64,000 nucleotides of DNA from Aulostomus chinensis (GCA_037954235.1 JBBMOA010000022.1:1325001-1389000); one strand, 5' to 3'. Positions 49,679-61,865 are shown, counted from the stretch's first letter. The notes: generated by a model not told the origin, from the letters alone. Translations and numbers: made by a program.

Positions 49679-51894
49679 GCTTTTAGTGTGTGTGTACTGA
49701 TGATGGGGGCGTGGCCAGTAGGACCAACAGCTCCAGCTGGCTCCATGCTGGTGTTTGAGCTCTTGATTGACATTGAACGCTTGTTATACTTGGTGGAAAA
49801 AAACCCTGCATGTTTTGACACTTTGATCGTCCACCAACTAACAATTTGGTCTCGTCTCGTTCTCGTCAGACGAAAATGTTTACAATTTGGTCACATTTTA
49901 GTCTTCACAGGGCGATGGTGACGTTCGTCTTAGTCTCATTTTCGTCTCGGAAAAAAGGGTCTGACGTCGTCATTCTCGCTGTCGTCCAGCATGACGAAAA
50001 CAACACTGGCAGCAGGTTACTCAGCCAATCACCTGGAGGAGGTTTGAGGTTCTGTCCTTTCCTGGCTGCTGCAGGTTTCTTCTCCAAACCGTCTCTGAAG
50101 AGCAGGAACACCATCTTTACTCTAGGCCAGAGAGGGGCCATACTGAGCCCCACTGAACTGGAGGGTCCCATCCTGGTTCCTCACACAGCTCAGAGAGGCG
50201 ACAGCCGGGTGAGACAGCACCAACACTATTTAGGAGGGTTTGAGTGGTGAGTTTGTTTGCTGTATGTTCACGCCTGGATGTGTGAGACACACTCACATGA
50301 GGCTTTTAGCTAGGAGCTAACATGGTTGGAGGCGCGCAGCTGTCAGGTGGTACTTCAGTTCTCTTTTATCATAACGACCTGTGCTTTTTCTAATCGGTAG
50401 TTTTAACCTCTCCTGTAGGCGTAGCTCCCAGACATTCATTAGTCAGTAGACAAGCGTGTTTACTCTTGAGTTAATGAGAGGAAAACAAAGCTGACAGCCT
50501 CACCAGGGCCTTGTCATACATGACCAAAGCAGCATGTGCAGCTCCACCTACCCACCTGTCATCCGCCAGCGTGCACTGGTGGAGTTCTTTTAAAGCAAAG
50601 TGTCAGTCAGCGCTAACATCCTCTAGCATCATGTGAGCTGTTTTGGAAATCTAGAGTGAAAATTGTATGAATCAGTTCATTGTGAGTGAGGGTGTTTCTC
50701 CTTCTCTGTGCCTCAGTACCCTTACGAGACGTTGTTTCGCAGCCAGCACTACGCCCTGCTGGACAACGGCTGCAGAGAGTTCCTCTTCCTCTCTGACTTC
50801 TTCATGGTGGCAGGAAACTCCGCCCTTGACCTCTTCAACAGCATCATGGGAAAAACCCTCGGCATGTTTCTGGTACGAACAAAGCAGCCTCTCCTCTGTA
50901 CCTCTGTCGTGGCGAGAGGAGCCGATGCCATGGCTCACTGTCGCCTGGTTACTTCAACTCACGGCCTTTTATTAACTGGAACAGAAAACTCAACTGATGC
51001 TTGGAGATCAAAACGTGTTCACTGGAAGTGTTGGTTTGTGACTGGAGGTGATCCAGGGCACCAGGTTTACTATATTTGAATACATTTCTTCAAGGCATTC
51101 TTAAGATGTCTTTCTCATCTGAGTGACCTCAGTGACCTTTGACCACCAGAGATTTCAGGCCATCCTTGAGTCTCAGTGGACATGAGAGAGTTTTTTATTA
51201 AATTCCCTCCAGGCCTGAAGTATTGCACTAACAAGAACTGACTCACACAAGTTCATACTGGTCTTTGCCTTCCTTCCTCTCTGCAGAAGAGTATGTCCAC
51301 GTACGTTTCGGACTGCTACGACAGCATCGCCGTCTTCCTGTGCATCCACATCATCCTGCGGTTCCGAGCCATCACGGTCAAGAGGAACATCCCGGCTCTC
51401 GACAAGTCAGTGGCCGCTCTGATGTGTAGTTGGTGATCCAGGCCAGTCTGTGAAATAGATAATGACATCATTGAGGATCTTTGGATTTGATAATACTTTT
51501 TTCTTTGAATCATGTGAAACAGGTTTGTGTTTTCTGTGGGTTTAATAATTCATGAAGTACGCTGGTGACCGTCCTGCCTCGTGTGTCAGGTACTGGGACG
51601 CCGTGCTGGAGCTGCTGTGGCCGAGGTTTGAGATGATCCTGGAGATGAACATCCACAGCATCCGTAACACTGACCCACAGAAACTGGGAGTGCTGGACAC
51701 CAGGCCACACTACGTAGGTCTACACACACCCTTCTACAAGGGGAGGCTGCACACACACGCATGCAGACTAGAACACGTGTGTTGGCTTATTTCAGATAAC
51801 CCGTCGATACGCCGAGTTCTCATCTGCCATCGTCAGCATCAACCAGACATTTCCCAATGAGAGAACCAACACACTGCTGGGACAGCTGCAGGTA

Positions 51895-51937
<43 letters not shown>

Positions 51938-54900
51938 TGCTGCACTCCCAGACCAGAGGAACTATTTTATAGTTGCTATAACTGTTGGATGAAATTCCTC
52001 CTTTTGGCATGAACTGGTTTTGAGGGACCTTTGGAGCTCCTCTCTCAGGGTGGTACGCTCTCAGCAAAATAGGAACCATGAGGGACCTTCTCATTCGTTG
52101 ATGGGTCGAAGACAACAACAGTAAACACCGTTTTTAAAAAGAAGTATAAGCAGCAGCGTTGTGAAGACATTGGTGGTCTCGTGTCACATGACCCTTCCTA
52201 CTGTTGGTGGAGGGAAACTAGTTCTCACTGGATCTTCCCAGTGGCCAGCTCCTAGAACCAGGTTCCAACACACCTCCCTCTCTCTTTCCAGCACAACTCA
52301 CCTCGCTATCACCTGAAGTCACTTTGTCTCCATCTTGTGACAGTGACGGTTCTTCCAAGCAACAGTAATAGGCTCCGCCCTCTTATACTCTGCTGTTACT
52401 GTTCTGAATGATACAAAACACTGTTTCCCATGAGAGACAGAATTCCATCCATGTGGTCTTCGGACTCTGGCCAGCTCTTGAATGTAAGAGTGTCAGGTGT
52501 GTCACCTGAGCTGTAACCTTCAGACTGACCCCTGTCACTCCAGCCGGCGGTACATTCTCAGACAAAGAGGACTACGGGGAAATGTCCGTGGTCCCGGTTC
52601 CAAAACGGCAGTCCTACATCTCACTGTGAGAGTTTCTAAGGCTGCGGTCATCAGGGCTCTTTGACTGAACACAACCTGGGACAAAAGTTTGACGGTGTCC
52701 GAAGTCTAGAACCATGTGACTTGCACTGCCAGCACCTACATCCACTGACCAACCAGCAGGAATGAGGCAGGAAATGAGGCTGATGCGGGATTGACAGGAG
52801 CTGGTATCATGGTACCGTCTGTGCTGATGTCTGACCCACACGTTTGTACCCATGTCGCAGTGTGGCTGGGACTAAACTTGGAAGACTGCTAGAATCCCAG
52901 GCTGTTGGACTGTTTTAAACTGAGACAGGTTCTGTCAGAGAAACTGTAGCTGAACGCATCCTGAGTCTGTTTTAGGTTTGTATTCAGGTTTAGACGGAAC
53001 CCCAGCAGATTATTTCCAACATTTTTTTAGGTGGAAGTGGAAAACTTTGTGTTGAAGATGGCAGCAGAGTTTCCCTCCAGGAGAGACCAGCTCATCTTCC
53101 TTATCAACAACTACGACATGATGCTCAGCGTCCTCATGGTGAGCGCCGTCTCTCTCTTCTCTCTCTGCTTGTGAAGTTGAACACCTGAACATTTGCACAA
53201 TGGTCGTTTACCCTGAAGCGTCTCTGCTGACGTGAAGTTGTGGCACCCAAGTGATGATCTTTTCCCAACCTGACCAAGGAGTGTGTTGCTGAAACCAAAG
53301 CTTCAGCCTCAGGTTGTCATGTTGTGATGACCTGCCTCTTCCTTGTTTGTCCAGGAGAGGGCAGCAGACGACAGTAAAGAGGTGGAGGGTTTCCAGCAGC
53401 TGCTTCTGGCCAGGACTCAGGTGAGCGACACACAGGACACGCACCTGCATCTTCTCATCCCTGTGTGCCAGTTCTGCCAGTGTGGCTGCGAAATAGATCT
53501 GAAATTGCAATCAGACTTGTGGAAGCCAAGAAAAGCCATACGTGGCATCAAACTCTTCACGCAGTTGTCTCACAGTGGCAGGATATTTTCAGGAGACGCC
53601 TAAACTTGTTATTAATTCATGATCATGAAATCACAGCCATTTATTAAGATAATATCTCATTGTCCGTTATTAGAAGTTCAGCCTTTCTCAGCTCATGTGC
53701 TGAGTGGTCTTACAAAGAAACCTGCAGGAACCTGGTAGACGTGTCAATCACTGCAGTCTGGGCAGACGCAAAGGTGTCATTGTAGTATAAGACTCCACTC
53801 ACTGGTTGGATTTTTTTTGTCTTCTTACGGCAAAAAGGAAACATTCCGTCTGTCCCATGTCCCGTTCCATGAACATGTCCATCATTTCATATATTAGCTG
53901 TATATTAACGCAAGTCTCTTAAACTCTGCTGAAAACTGTCGTTTTACTGAAACATATCAGATTTTCAAGCCATGAAAGCATGTGGATCAAAGTTTTAAAA
54001 ATTGAAAGTCAAAGTCACTGAAATTCAAGGATGTTTGATGAATTTTTTTCCTCAGGAGTTTATTGAGGAGATTCTGTCGCCCCCCTTCGGGGGGATGATC
54101 GCCTTCGTGAAGGAGGCCGAGGCTTTGGTGGAGAAGGGGCAGCTGGACCGACTAAAGAATGAGGAAGGTGAGGAACTTGGAGTTCATTGAAAAAAATGAG
54201 TCTGTTATGGGAGGAAAAAAATCCATTAAAAAAAAGATACTGTTCTTTTCCATTTTTAAAATATTTGTAAACGTTTTCATTGTTTTCAACAAATTGATGT
54301 TTGGGTCAAACCTCCAGTTTTGTTTTCCACGATACCGATCGTCTGACCAGGGTTTCTGTCAGCTTCAGGCTGCTGAGCTTCACTTTCATTTCTCTTCTTC
54401 TTCAGAAGACGCTGATAGTTTTCAGGGTGCTTTCACATCTCGTCCTCAGTCCAGGACCAGACAGGGAACCAACAGAAAAGGGACTCAGTTCTGTTTGGGT
54501 TTACATTGGCAGTTCATTTTAAAGAGGAGCTCTGATGCGCCTCAGTCCTGTAGTCCTGTTCACACCATCACAAGCTCAGACTGCGACTGCTTTGGATTTT
54601 GGGTAGTTTTACTCTGGAAACCGATGGCTGCTGCTGTTCTTGGGTGCAAGGGGTCTGTCTGTGGCAGCCTGGAGGGCCATGATACAATGGCAAAGGCTGA
54701 AATGAACCAGGAGCACTTTGTGTTCACTGTCCACAGATCAGTGAACCAGAACAGGGACTGCGTTTGTTTGGAGAGTCAGTGTATTCACAAAGATGCTGAC
54801 TCACTGGTCTGAGTTCACTTTGAGGGCTGGGAGGGACCAGGTGTGAAAACACCCTCCGTGTCACTCACATGTGGAGAACATGAGCATGGTGCGTGTGTGT

Positions 54901-55752
54901 TCCGCTGCAGCTCGCATCACGCAGCTGGTCCGGGGCTTCTCCAGCACGTGGAAACAGTCGGTGGAGTCGATGAGTCAGGACGTCATGAGGTCCTTCACTA
55001 ACTTCAAGAACGGAACCAGCATCATCCAGGTGACGACTCCATCGCCGACACCAGCGTGACGCCACGTGTGTCGTGACTGGCAGCACGAAGCGGTCCAAAC
55101 TTCCAACTGTAATAGCATCAAACAGTAAATCAACAAATGCTCAGGATTGGATTGGTTCAGATTGTAGTCCCTGACTGACACTTGTAGTACTGCATGCTGC
55201 GTTCCACTCATCTGCTGTGGCTCAGCATGACAGCCAGACTCGGCCTGGGCTTCGGTCCATCATCAGATCAATGCGATACAGCAGTGCATTGTGATTTTTT
55301 GCCCCTATTTATTGTATTGTGACCCACGTTGATGTTCCAGTTTCATGTTCTGACTCATTTTATTGATTCAAGCCCTGTTCAAAGTCTGACTGCCACAGTG
55401 GAACCCGTCCTCTAGAAGGTTGTGGAAACTCCTCGTTGCAGCTCTAAATCGTCCCGAAGAAATGTGCTTCTTTGTTAGTAAAAACCCTCAATTCACAGGC
55501 TTGATTTCCCAATACGGTTTTGAAAAAGATATTTTTGGACATTCTTGTGTGTGTTGTGAAATAAACGGTTATGTCATAAGTCAGGACCTCCTCTTCCTGC
55601 TGCAGGGCGCCCTGACCCAGCTCATCCAGTACTACCATGGGTTCCACAAGATCCTGAACCAGCCCACGTTCCGCACCCTGGCCGTGCGCTCCGAGCTCAT
55701 CAACCTGCACCACCTCATGGTCGAGGTCAAGAAGCACAAGCCCAACTTCTGA
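41374..55752 (+). CDS. vps52: Vacuolar protein sorting-associated protein 52
   Basis: Subunit of the GARP and EARP tethering complexes, which act in retrograde endosome-to-Golgi traffic and endocytic recycling. Twenty coding exons were placed by splice sites and phase: 41374-41466, 42055-42136, 42421-42473, 43155-43230, 43684-43751, 43885-44060, 44135-44285, 44929-45029, 45499-45631, 45758-45815, 50075-50208, 50717-50872, 51287-51405, 51590-51713, 51796-51891, 53031-53138, 53355-53420, 54056-54167, 54911-55029 and 55606-55752. They sum to 723 codons plus stop, the human length. Conserved segments include [29 protein letters not shown] in the N-terminal coiled-coil part, [60 protein letters not shown] and the end [12 protein letters not shown]. 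Intron 10 (4.3 kb) is swollen by an antisense LINE. No defect was seen. Confidence 0.98.
44335..44878. mobile_element. Tc1/mariner-like nonautonomous element with long internal hairpin, vps52 intron 7
   Basis: The right end carries 'aacttttgactggtagtgtg', the reverse of the typical fish Tc1-type end. The left end has the degenerate 'attaccaggcaaacacacct'. Inside, two arms of about 72 bp, starting 'gctcctcaaagtggcctccc' (44520) and ending 'gccactttgaggagct' (44701), are inverted copies about 40 bp apart. No transposase frame is present. Confidence 0.75.
45833..45869 (+). repeat. (GT)n(GA)n microsatellite
   Basis: A TG run followed by a GA run, in vps52 intron 10 just after the donor at 45816. 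Confidence 0.9.
46190..46380. mobile_element. Possible MITE fragment left of the intron LINE
   Basis: TTTAGTTTTAGTCTCAGTC-type words ('cattttagttttagtctcag', 'tagttttagtcgatgaaaac') are typical of a fish hAT-like MITE. Related TTAGTC/CGTC words recur at 49845-49990 beyond the LINE, so the two may be halves of one element. Only word-level likeness supports this. Confidence 0.4.
46790..49480 (-). mobile_element. Non-LTR retrotransposon (endonuclease + RT), antisense in vps52 intron 10
   Basis: The 5'UTR-like part is at 49480-49283 and is followed by a frame of 637 codons (49282-47369). That frame contains an APE-type endonuclease ([20 protein letters not shown]-like [12 protein letters not shown]) and the start of the RT. 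After a frameshift near 47400-47490 the RT continues ([58 protein letters not shown]) to a stop at 46801. Catalytic residues of both enzymes are still visible, so the copy is fairly young. The RT stops soon after the FADD block and the usual 3' part is missing, unlike the common 5' truncation. The clade is not certain; RTE/Rex-like is my guess. Confidence 0.88.
49631..49672 (+). repeat. (GT)n microsatellite
   Basis: About 20 perfect GT units in vps52 intron 10. Confidence 0.95.
51085..51185 (-). repeat. Dispersed repeat, copy 3, vps52 intron 12
   Basis: The reverse complement carries 'ggtggtcaaaggtcactgag' and 'cttaagaatgccttgaagaa', matching the repeat at 12555-12750. Confidence 0.55.
51900..51932 (+). 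repeat. (CA)n microsatellite
   Basis: A perfect CA run right after the donor of vps52 exon 15. Confidence 0.95.
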
Positions 55753-56117
55753 CCGGACCGAGAGATATTCTCCTCTCAGCCGAGGAGTCAAACTACGAAT
55801 GTCAAAAAAGTCCTCGCATCAGAAGTGGCGTCAGGTTGAGTTTATGACTTAATTTCACCTCATCCTTGATTATGAAGGAAAATTTCCATGTGTGACAGAA
55901 ATGTTGCAAATTGAGTCTAAGGAGTCCGTAGCCCCACACAAGAGAACATTGAACATATTGAGCTTTGCTACAGATTTCTGAGATTGTGAACAGCGCACTA
56001 GCAAAACAAGCAAATAGGCTGTTGGCATCTGTGTGAGGTTCCATTCAGATATGACGAGATGTTGAAACATACGAAATCAGCCATGAGAGGAAGTCTCTTA
56101 TTGTCTTATCATCCCCA

Positions 56118-56335
56118 GAGGAAGACAAGAGGATGGAGACCTGTCTCTAGGGAGCTGAGACCCACGCTAGTTAGCTTAGCACAGTGGCCGGTAGTGGGTG
56201 GGAAGTATTAGCTAAGCTAAGCTAACCAACATCCTGGACCTGAGCTAGCTGATGCTAACATTTCCCACCCTCTACCAGCCATCGTGCTAAGCTAACCAGC
56301 ATGAGTCTAAGCTCCCCAGAGGAGGGGCTATCTTG
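56118..56335. repeat. Long imperfect hairpin (MITE-like) in the vps52 3'UTR
   Basis: The arms around 'gttagcttagcacagtggcc' (56169) and 'catcgtgctaagctaac' (56280) are inverted copies extending about 100 bp each. They include 'gggagctgagacccacgcta' against the reverse of 'catgagtctaagctcccc'. GCTAAGCTAA words are typical of a fish MITE family. If the AATAAA at 56535 is used, it lies in the mature mRNA. Confidence 0.65.
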
Positions 56336-56534
56336 TCTTTTCTCGGGGGACATAGACAAGAGTATCTCACATAAGTAGGCATGTGCCTTCAACACCAGTC
56401 TATAGGTTGTGCTGAGGCAGCAACAATGAGTCAAACACGCGTGAAACGGTGATTGTGCTGCCGGTAAATGACCTTCGTCGATGAGCGCTCTCTGAAACAT
56501 TCAGCAGCTGTCATTCCATCTATTTATTTCTGTA

Positions 56535-56540
56535 AATAAA
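56535..56540 (+). promoter_or_regulatory. vps52: Candidate vps52 polyadenylation signal
   Basis: AATAAA in TGTAAATAAACTAC, about 780 bases after the stop codon. No closer canonical signal was noticed. Confidence 0.55.
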
Positions 56541-57411
56541 CTACATGAAGAGACCAGAACCATCAATTATTTGTATTTATTAGCTTCTCGACAGTGACTC
56601 ACTGATTCGTACTTACGACGTGTGTCTTTCATAACACAGTATTTAGATCCATGTGTACATCAGTAGGAAGAAAAAGCTAAGACAAACTAGCAGTGAATGA
56701 TTCCAGTGCTTGCTAATACTACCTTCAAGATCAACCTCTAACAGTTTACCCAGGCTAACCTGATCACTTCAGAGTACATCAAATACATACATACAGTATT
56801 TCTAACAGAGTTAAGTAAATCTGGTGCCTCAACAACACCCTAAAAACATCCTATTAATGTTGCAGCTACAACTTTGATCTTCGAAAACGAAAGGTGGTAG
56901 ATGTTTAATGAGGAGATTAAAAAGTTGACCGCTAACCTTGAGTTGCCATGATTTCATCCTATTGCACACAGGAGGAGACGTCTTGTCATGGATGCATTTC
57001 TGAGTTGTGGCCAGAACATTCAGTGTTTTGTGAAGTCCAATCAGATGGTCTTTAACTCCACGTGAATGACGGACAGCAAAACTAAACATCTGAGGCCAAA
57101 GAACTGAGCTTTGAGGGATTCCAGGATGTACTGACGACATCAGATACAATATTTTAATGGGTTTACACAAAGACATATTGACTTTCCAAGTATGCAGTAC
57201 ATGTACATGACATTACCACTCAGCCAACATCAAACCAAACCAAAACAGTATAATACAACCTCTGGAAAAGAATGAAACGCCAATTAAACACTGTAACTCA
57301 ACAGTAGCTGAAATCTCAGTCCCCAAGTGACAATAACAATTATAAAAATAATATCAATAGATAATGAGGAAAACAGAGTGGAAGGGTTAGGGTGAATCCA
57401 GAGTCTAACGC
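56541..57411. other. Intergenic between vps52 and the Ig gene
   Basis: AT-rich sequence between two convergent genes. No ORF or repeat was recognised. The 3'UTR of the minus-strand Ig gene probably extends into it. Confidence 0.5.
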
Positions 57412-57587
57412 AGAGGTGGGCAACCAGGTGCCATGGGGGGCCGTGTGGATGCAGGAAAGATTCCACTGATGAACACACCTTCAGCCACAGAGGAGTGTTC
57501 ATCAGTGGAATCACCTGTTAAAGTGTTGGGTTGGAAGGACCACCTGCATCCACACGGCCCCCCATGGCACAGGGTTCCCTACCCCTG
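57412..57587. mobile_element. Palindromic hAT-like MITE, copy 2
   Basis: The ends CAGAGGTGGGCAACC and GGGTTCCCTACCCCTG are inverted, with the interior 'gccacagaggagtgttcatc' and 'agtggaatcacctgtt'. It is the same family as 11869-12072, but the left arm lacks a short internal piece. Confidence 0.8.
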
Positions 57588-57776
57588 AGCTAAACGATTA
57601 ATTTCATGCATTTTAATGAGGGACGTGAATCAATGTGGGAAGAATATTTCCTGTATCACTCAACATATATACGCATTAGAAGTCTTCATACTCTGTGTAC
57701 AGGTCACATGGTTTGCTTTGTTAATTTGTGATCAAAGTTCAGAAACCCAGATGTGGAGTTATTTTGCAGTAACGGC

Positions 57777-60700
57777 TCAGAGGAGAGCTAGAAGAACGGT
57801 GAGAAGAGCCGACCAGATGAGAAGGGCTGACCCGCCCACTCCAGCAGCGTCACCTGGAAAGAGGATCCAGGTGTGAGAGTGAGGACGCGTCCAGGTCAAA
57901 CATTCCATGTCTGCTCCTGCTCACGAGTCTGTTGTCTGTTAGTATGTCCTCACCTGCGAGAGCTGCATCATCAGAATTCTGTTGGAATTTGAGGGCTGTG
58001 GATCTCCCTGTGAAACAGAGATCTGATCAATATGCAAATTAGAGATCAAACAACAAATTAACCACCATCTGTGCGCTCATTTACTTTTTAACTCATGTTT
58101 TTCCCATCAATACAAAGATTTAGTCACAGTCACTCTTTCCTAAAGTCTGATTTGACTTGAAGGAAAAAGACATTGATAAGGTTTCACAATTTCAGTTTAA
58201 AATATCAACACCAGCTCCTCACACGGAGGATGTTGTCGTGGTCGTCAGGTGGAACATCAGCAGTGACTGGCACCACTTCAAAGGATTCTTCTCTTCTTTC
58301 TTAATAAATTAACACTTGGAGGTCATCTTAAACAACCTGAGCATAATCGCTTGGAAGAGTGTAAAAGTCTTGTGGAACAGTCATCCGTCAAAATGAGGCC
58401 GGCGTTGAGGCCCCCCCCCCCCCGACGTCCCTGCTCACACTCACCAATCACAGACAGCTGCACGGTGCTGATGGTGAGGCCGTGTTCATCCAGGACTTTG
58501 TAAGTTCCGCCATCGGAGCTCTGCAAGCTCTGTAACCTCACCTGACCTCGACTCACTTCTTCCTCCACACGGTCGCTGTTTTCATCGTGCTTCATCCACA
58601 GGACGGTCCACTGCGAGCTGTTCCTGTGGAGAAACCCTGTCATTGTTCATCGGGAACATTGAGAGGAGGTGCGCTGCAGTGCAACAGTCGCATCTGACAT
58701 TCAGTCGTTCTGTCGTAAAACCCTGAAGTTCTGTGTCGTGGTCAACTGGACGCGGTTCAGTTTTCTTGAAGATGCTTCACCTCTCAACTAAGACCTCTTC
58801 AGCTCTGACTGGTGGGGAGTTTCAGGTTCTAAACTATGAGGGTGTGACCCCTTATTGAGTTGAGTTGTCGCAGTAACTCGATCCTGATCGCTGGGTGCCC
58901 CCAGGTCATGTGATCCAGAGCCTGAAAGCTGGACCCCTACCCCCTCCTATTCCCTTCCACTTGGTGGAGGAGCCAACCCAAACCAATCTGTGGTGCCCTT
59001 CATTTTTTGGTTCCGATCCGGCACAGATCTGTCGACAGTGATGCTGAACATGGACAATTATCACTTTTAGCTCAACAAATCTTCCTCAGCTCTGTCGGTT
59101 TCATTTTTTACGCTTGGAAGATTCAGCACTCAAACAAGAAACAAAAACGCAACCTTCAATCAACTCTGACGTCATGTGACTGACCGACCGTTCCACCTTC
59201 CTGGATTTCACACTTCGTCTTGGTCTCTCGAGAAGCAGCAGCATGTCCAGTACTTGCTGCCTCCTCAAGACCCATCTCCATTTCCACCTGATCACTCAAA
59301 GCCGCTCTTGTCTTCTCTGTTTGTTCCAAGTTTATAGAAGTTTTAACAGAAGAGTTTATCGACTGACGCACAACTTTCCCAGCAGCCAGGAATCAGTTTT
59401 ATTTTTCCTATAAACTTTTGTTTGGTAATCATCTTGAGATCAGCTGAGACACGATGGTGGGCGGGGTGAGGACGTGGTCGGAGGACGTGAATGCAAAAAC
59501 GCAGAGGGAATTGAAAGGTTTCACTGGAAAATTCTGTCCCAGCAGCGCCTGAGGAATCAAACTGCAGTAACACATCAGGTTTAAAGGGTTGAAATGCAGA
59601 GATGAAGAAGTGAAGCAGCTCACCTGCCCTGAAAAACCACTTGGACTGAGTGACTGGTGAAAAGATCCAGAACCAGATCCTCCCCTGGATGCTTGACCAG
59701 GCTAAGTTTATGATCTGAGAGGGAGAAGCACAGCAGAGACTCAGCTGCTTATTTGATGTTCTGTAAAGTCATAGAACAAGATTCAATATTGTAATGTGTT
59801 CTAAACCTGAAACCAGGAATTGGGATGAGTTTGGGAACAGAACTGCCAACTGATGCGTAGCAACACGGAGGGGTCAGGGGTCACCACGAGAGATCGCTTC
59901 TCACTTGTTCCCCACTACTTTAACATTGGTAGCTTTTAGTTTGTGGATAGCTTAGCATTAGCTTTGGACCTCAACTGAATTTGCACGTCACCGGAACAAT
60001 CCTGTTGGCTTGTGGTGGGGTGGAGATGATCTCTTCCTGTTGGACAACAAAAATACCTCATCCCTGACTTGCTAACGTCCTGTTGGACTTCAAAAATGCA
60101 TCGTCTCTCTGGTGTTCTGCTATGAAGCAACGAGTCATTTCTAGTAGGCGGGGCAAGTGAGAACAGAGGGGTGAAACGTACCAAACACACTCAGCTTGAC
60201 GCTCTGAATGAAGACCCTGGTCCTGGGCCACTCCCCATCCACCAGCATGAAGCTCTCGTATCGGCCGGTGTCTCTGATCTGGACATCGTTGATGATCAGG
60301 GAACAGTCCCCTGACCCCAGGCTCTCCTCAGGAACCTCCACCCGGCCCTTGTACTCATCCGCTTCCCACTTCTGCTTGCCCCGCTTTTCAAACACAGTCT
60401 CAGACAGCACCCTCCACTGGATGTGGCATGCTGGCGGTGGCACATCACCCAGGTCGTTCTTCAAACTGCAGGGAAGAACCACCTGTTCTCCAACCAGCGA
60501 GCTGACAGACTTGAGGTTGAAGGAGAACAGGGAAGAGGAGTCTGGAAGAAATAATATCAACGGACTAAATAAACACAGGACAGGGTGGACACACAGGTGC
60601 TGAGGTTGAGAGAATCTGATGGGTGCGTCAGCGTCGTCCCCGTGGTAACTGCACAGCACCTCCCAGTCAGGGGTCTCAAAACGGTCCCTGAGAACCACGC

Positions 60701-61865
60701 TGGGCTCCTCAGTCCATTGTGGCTGGGGTTGTTTGTTCACTGCAGGGATGTAGGCGGGGAGCAGGTGGACCAGGTTGTGGTCTGAGCGGCCCAGTGTGGG
60801 GGGGGGGGGGGGGGGGGCTTAGCTGTCTGCCTCCTCTGTGTGAGTGACAGTGGGGAGAGCAGAAGCCAGGGAAGCGTGGCTGAAGTCACCAGAGGTGAGT
60901 AGGAGAGACTGGGGGTGTGACGTCTGCAACCGCAGCGCCGTAGTGTGAGGAAGCTGGCCAGCAGCTGCTGCATCGGCAGAGGGGGAACAGTTACCGCCAT
61001 GACCTGAGAACTGGCGCGGGATGAAAACCAGCCTGAAGCCTACAGCTACCAACGCCGTATCTCCAGCACCAACTTGCTCCTTCACACTGATGTTGCCATG
61101 GCTACACGATCTGTAATTAATAAATATGTCAAGTCCCCTACCTTTCCTCCTACTGCTCTCCTTAGCTTTCCTGTTCGCCCCTACCAGCTGACAACCTCTG
61201 GGTGATGGGTGACCCGGCGTGAGGTCATTCATTCAGGTCTCTGAAGCACGTGATGCAACGCTCTTGATGCTCCGTCCGCAGCCTGGTAAGCGCCGTTAGC
61301 TTTTCTGTCTCGTTCGGAGGAGTTCCAGCGTTCCCGTCGTGGGAGACGTCTCGTCGTAGTCTCAGGCGTCGCTTCTTCTCCCGGCGCTTTCGTCCAACTC
61401 TGCATCCTCTTCTCCTCCTCTTGAAGTCTGCGGGGATCTCCGCTCTCTCCTCCGACTCTCTCTCTCTGGCGGAGTGCGGTGTTACAGCAGTAACGACACC
61501 GACGGTGCAGAAACGGGGTCGGCGCTACTGAGGCCAGCCGCCACTCGAGCGGCGCCGGTTCATTAACGTACGGTTCCTGCGTTGTGGAGTCACTGAGGGG
61601 TGATGCAGGAGGGAAACGCTCAAGACACATTTGTGAGTTCTTGAAAAATAAAATAGGCTTTTTGGAGGACGCGTGACTTCTTGGCGCCTGCGGTGTCAAA
61701 GATGTGCGTGTGTTGATACTCACCAACTAACCTGCCAATCAGCAAACAATGGAGTTGAATGACAAACCTGAAACAAAGCAAAAGTTTAGATAAATTCGAT
61801 GTTGAAAAAGTCAGATCCAGCAACAGAAGCTGCAGGCTGGGGGGCTGCGATGAAGAACCGAGCAT
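57777..61865 (-). CDS. Two-Ig-domain surface protein, probably GPI-anchored
   Basis: Family not identified. The exons on the minus strand are 61865-61724, 60541-60182, 59714-59624, 58623-58445, 58007-57954 and 57853-57777. All introns are in matching phase, and the predicted length is about 300 aa. Exon 1 carries a leader with a hydrophobic LLLCFRFVIQLHCLLIG stretch; this start is the least certain part. Exon 2 is a V-type Ig domain (GEQVVLPCSL, HIQW, DTGRYESF). Exons 3 and 4 form a second Ig-like domain (WTVLWMKHDE, LQSSDGGTYKVLDEHGLTIS). A short stalk leads to SALLIWSALLTVLLALL at the very end, as in a GPI signal. In the V domain Cys72 is present, but the partner after DTGRY is Ser; Cys86 and Cys127 are extra. 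The second domain lacks both canonical Cys. Membrane recognition or adhesion is inferred only from domain type and the MHC-linked location. Confidence 0.8.
58738..58990. repeat. Dispersed fish repeat in the Ig gene intron
   Basis: Contains 'ttcagttttcttgaagatgc' and 'ttcacctctcaactaagacc', a word pair common in teleost interspersed repeats. Class unknown. Confidence 0.45.
60600..61560 (-). mobile_element. LINE fragment, 5' and endonuclease region, in Ig gene intron 1
   Basis: On the minus strand pieces of a LINE endonuclease are readable: ESSRRKGRGLDIFINYRSCS, SGDFSHASLAS and then, after frame changes, SDHNLVHLLPAYIPAVNKQ and LRDRFETPDWEVLCSYHGDD. A poly-G run at 60797-60820 interrupts it. 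It lies in sense with the Ig gene and runs up to about 60 bp from the V-domain acceptor. A naive ORF call would therefore wrongly fuse it to the V domain. Confidence 0.72.

Noticed and set aside
54159..54812. Plus-strand ORF of 217 codons after vps52 exon 18
   Set aside because: Read-through of the intron past a good GTGAGG donor; low-complexity Lys/Ile start and no conservation.
60141..60740. A single 199-codon minus ORF joining LVLRDRFETPD-like sequence to the V domain
   Set aside because: The first part is a LINE remnant in the intron. A good acceptor at 60542 starts the V-domain exon in the phase of the leader exon.
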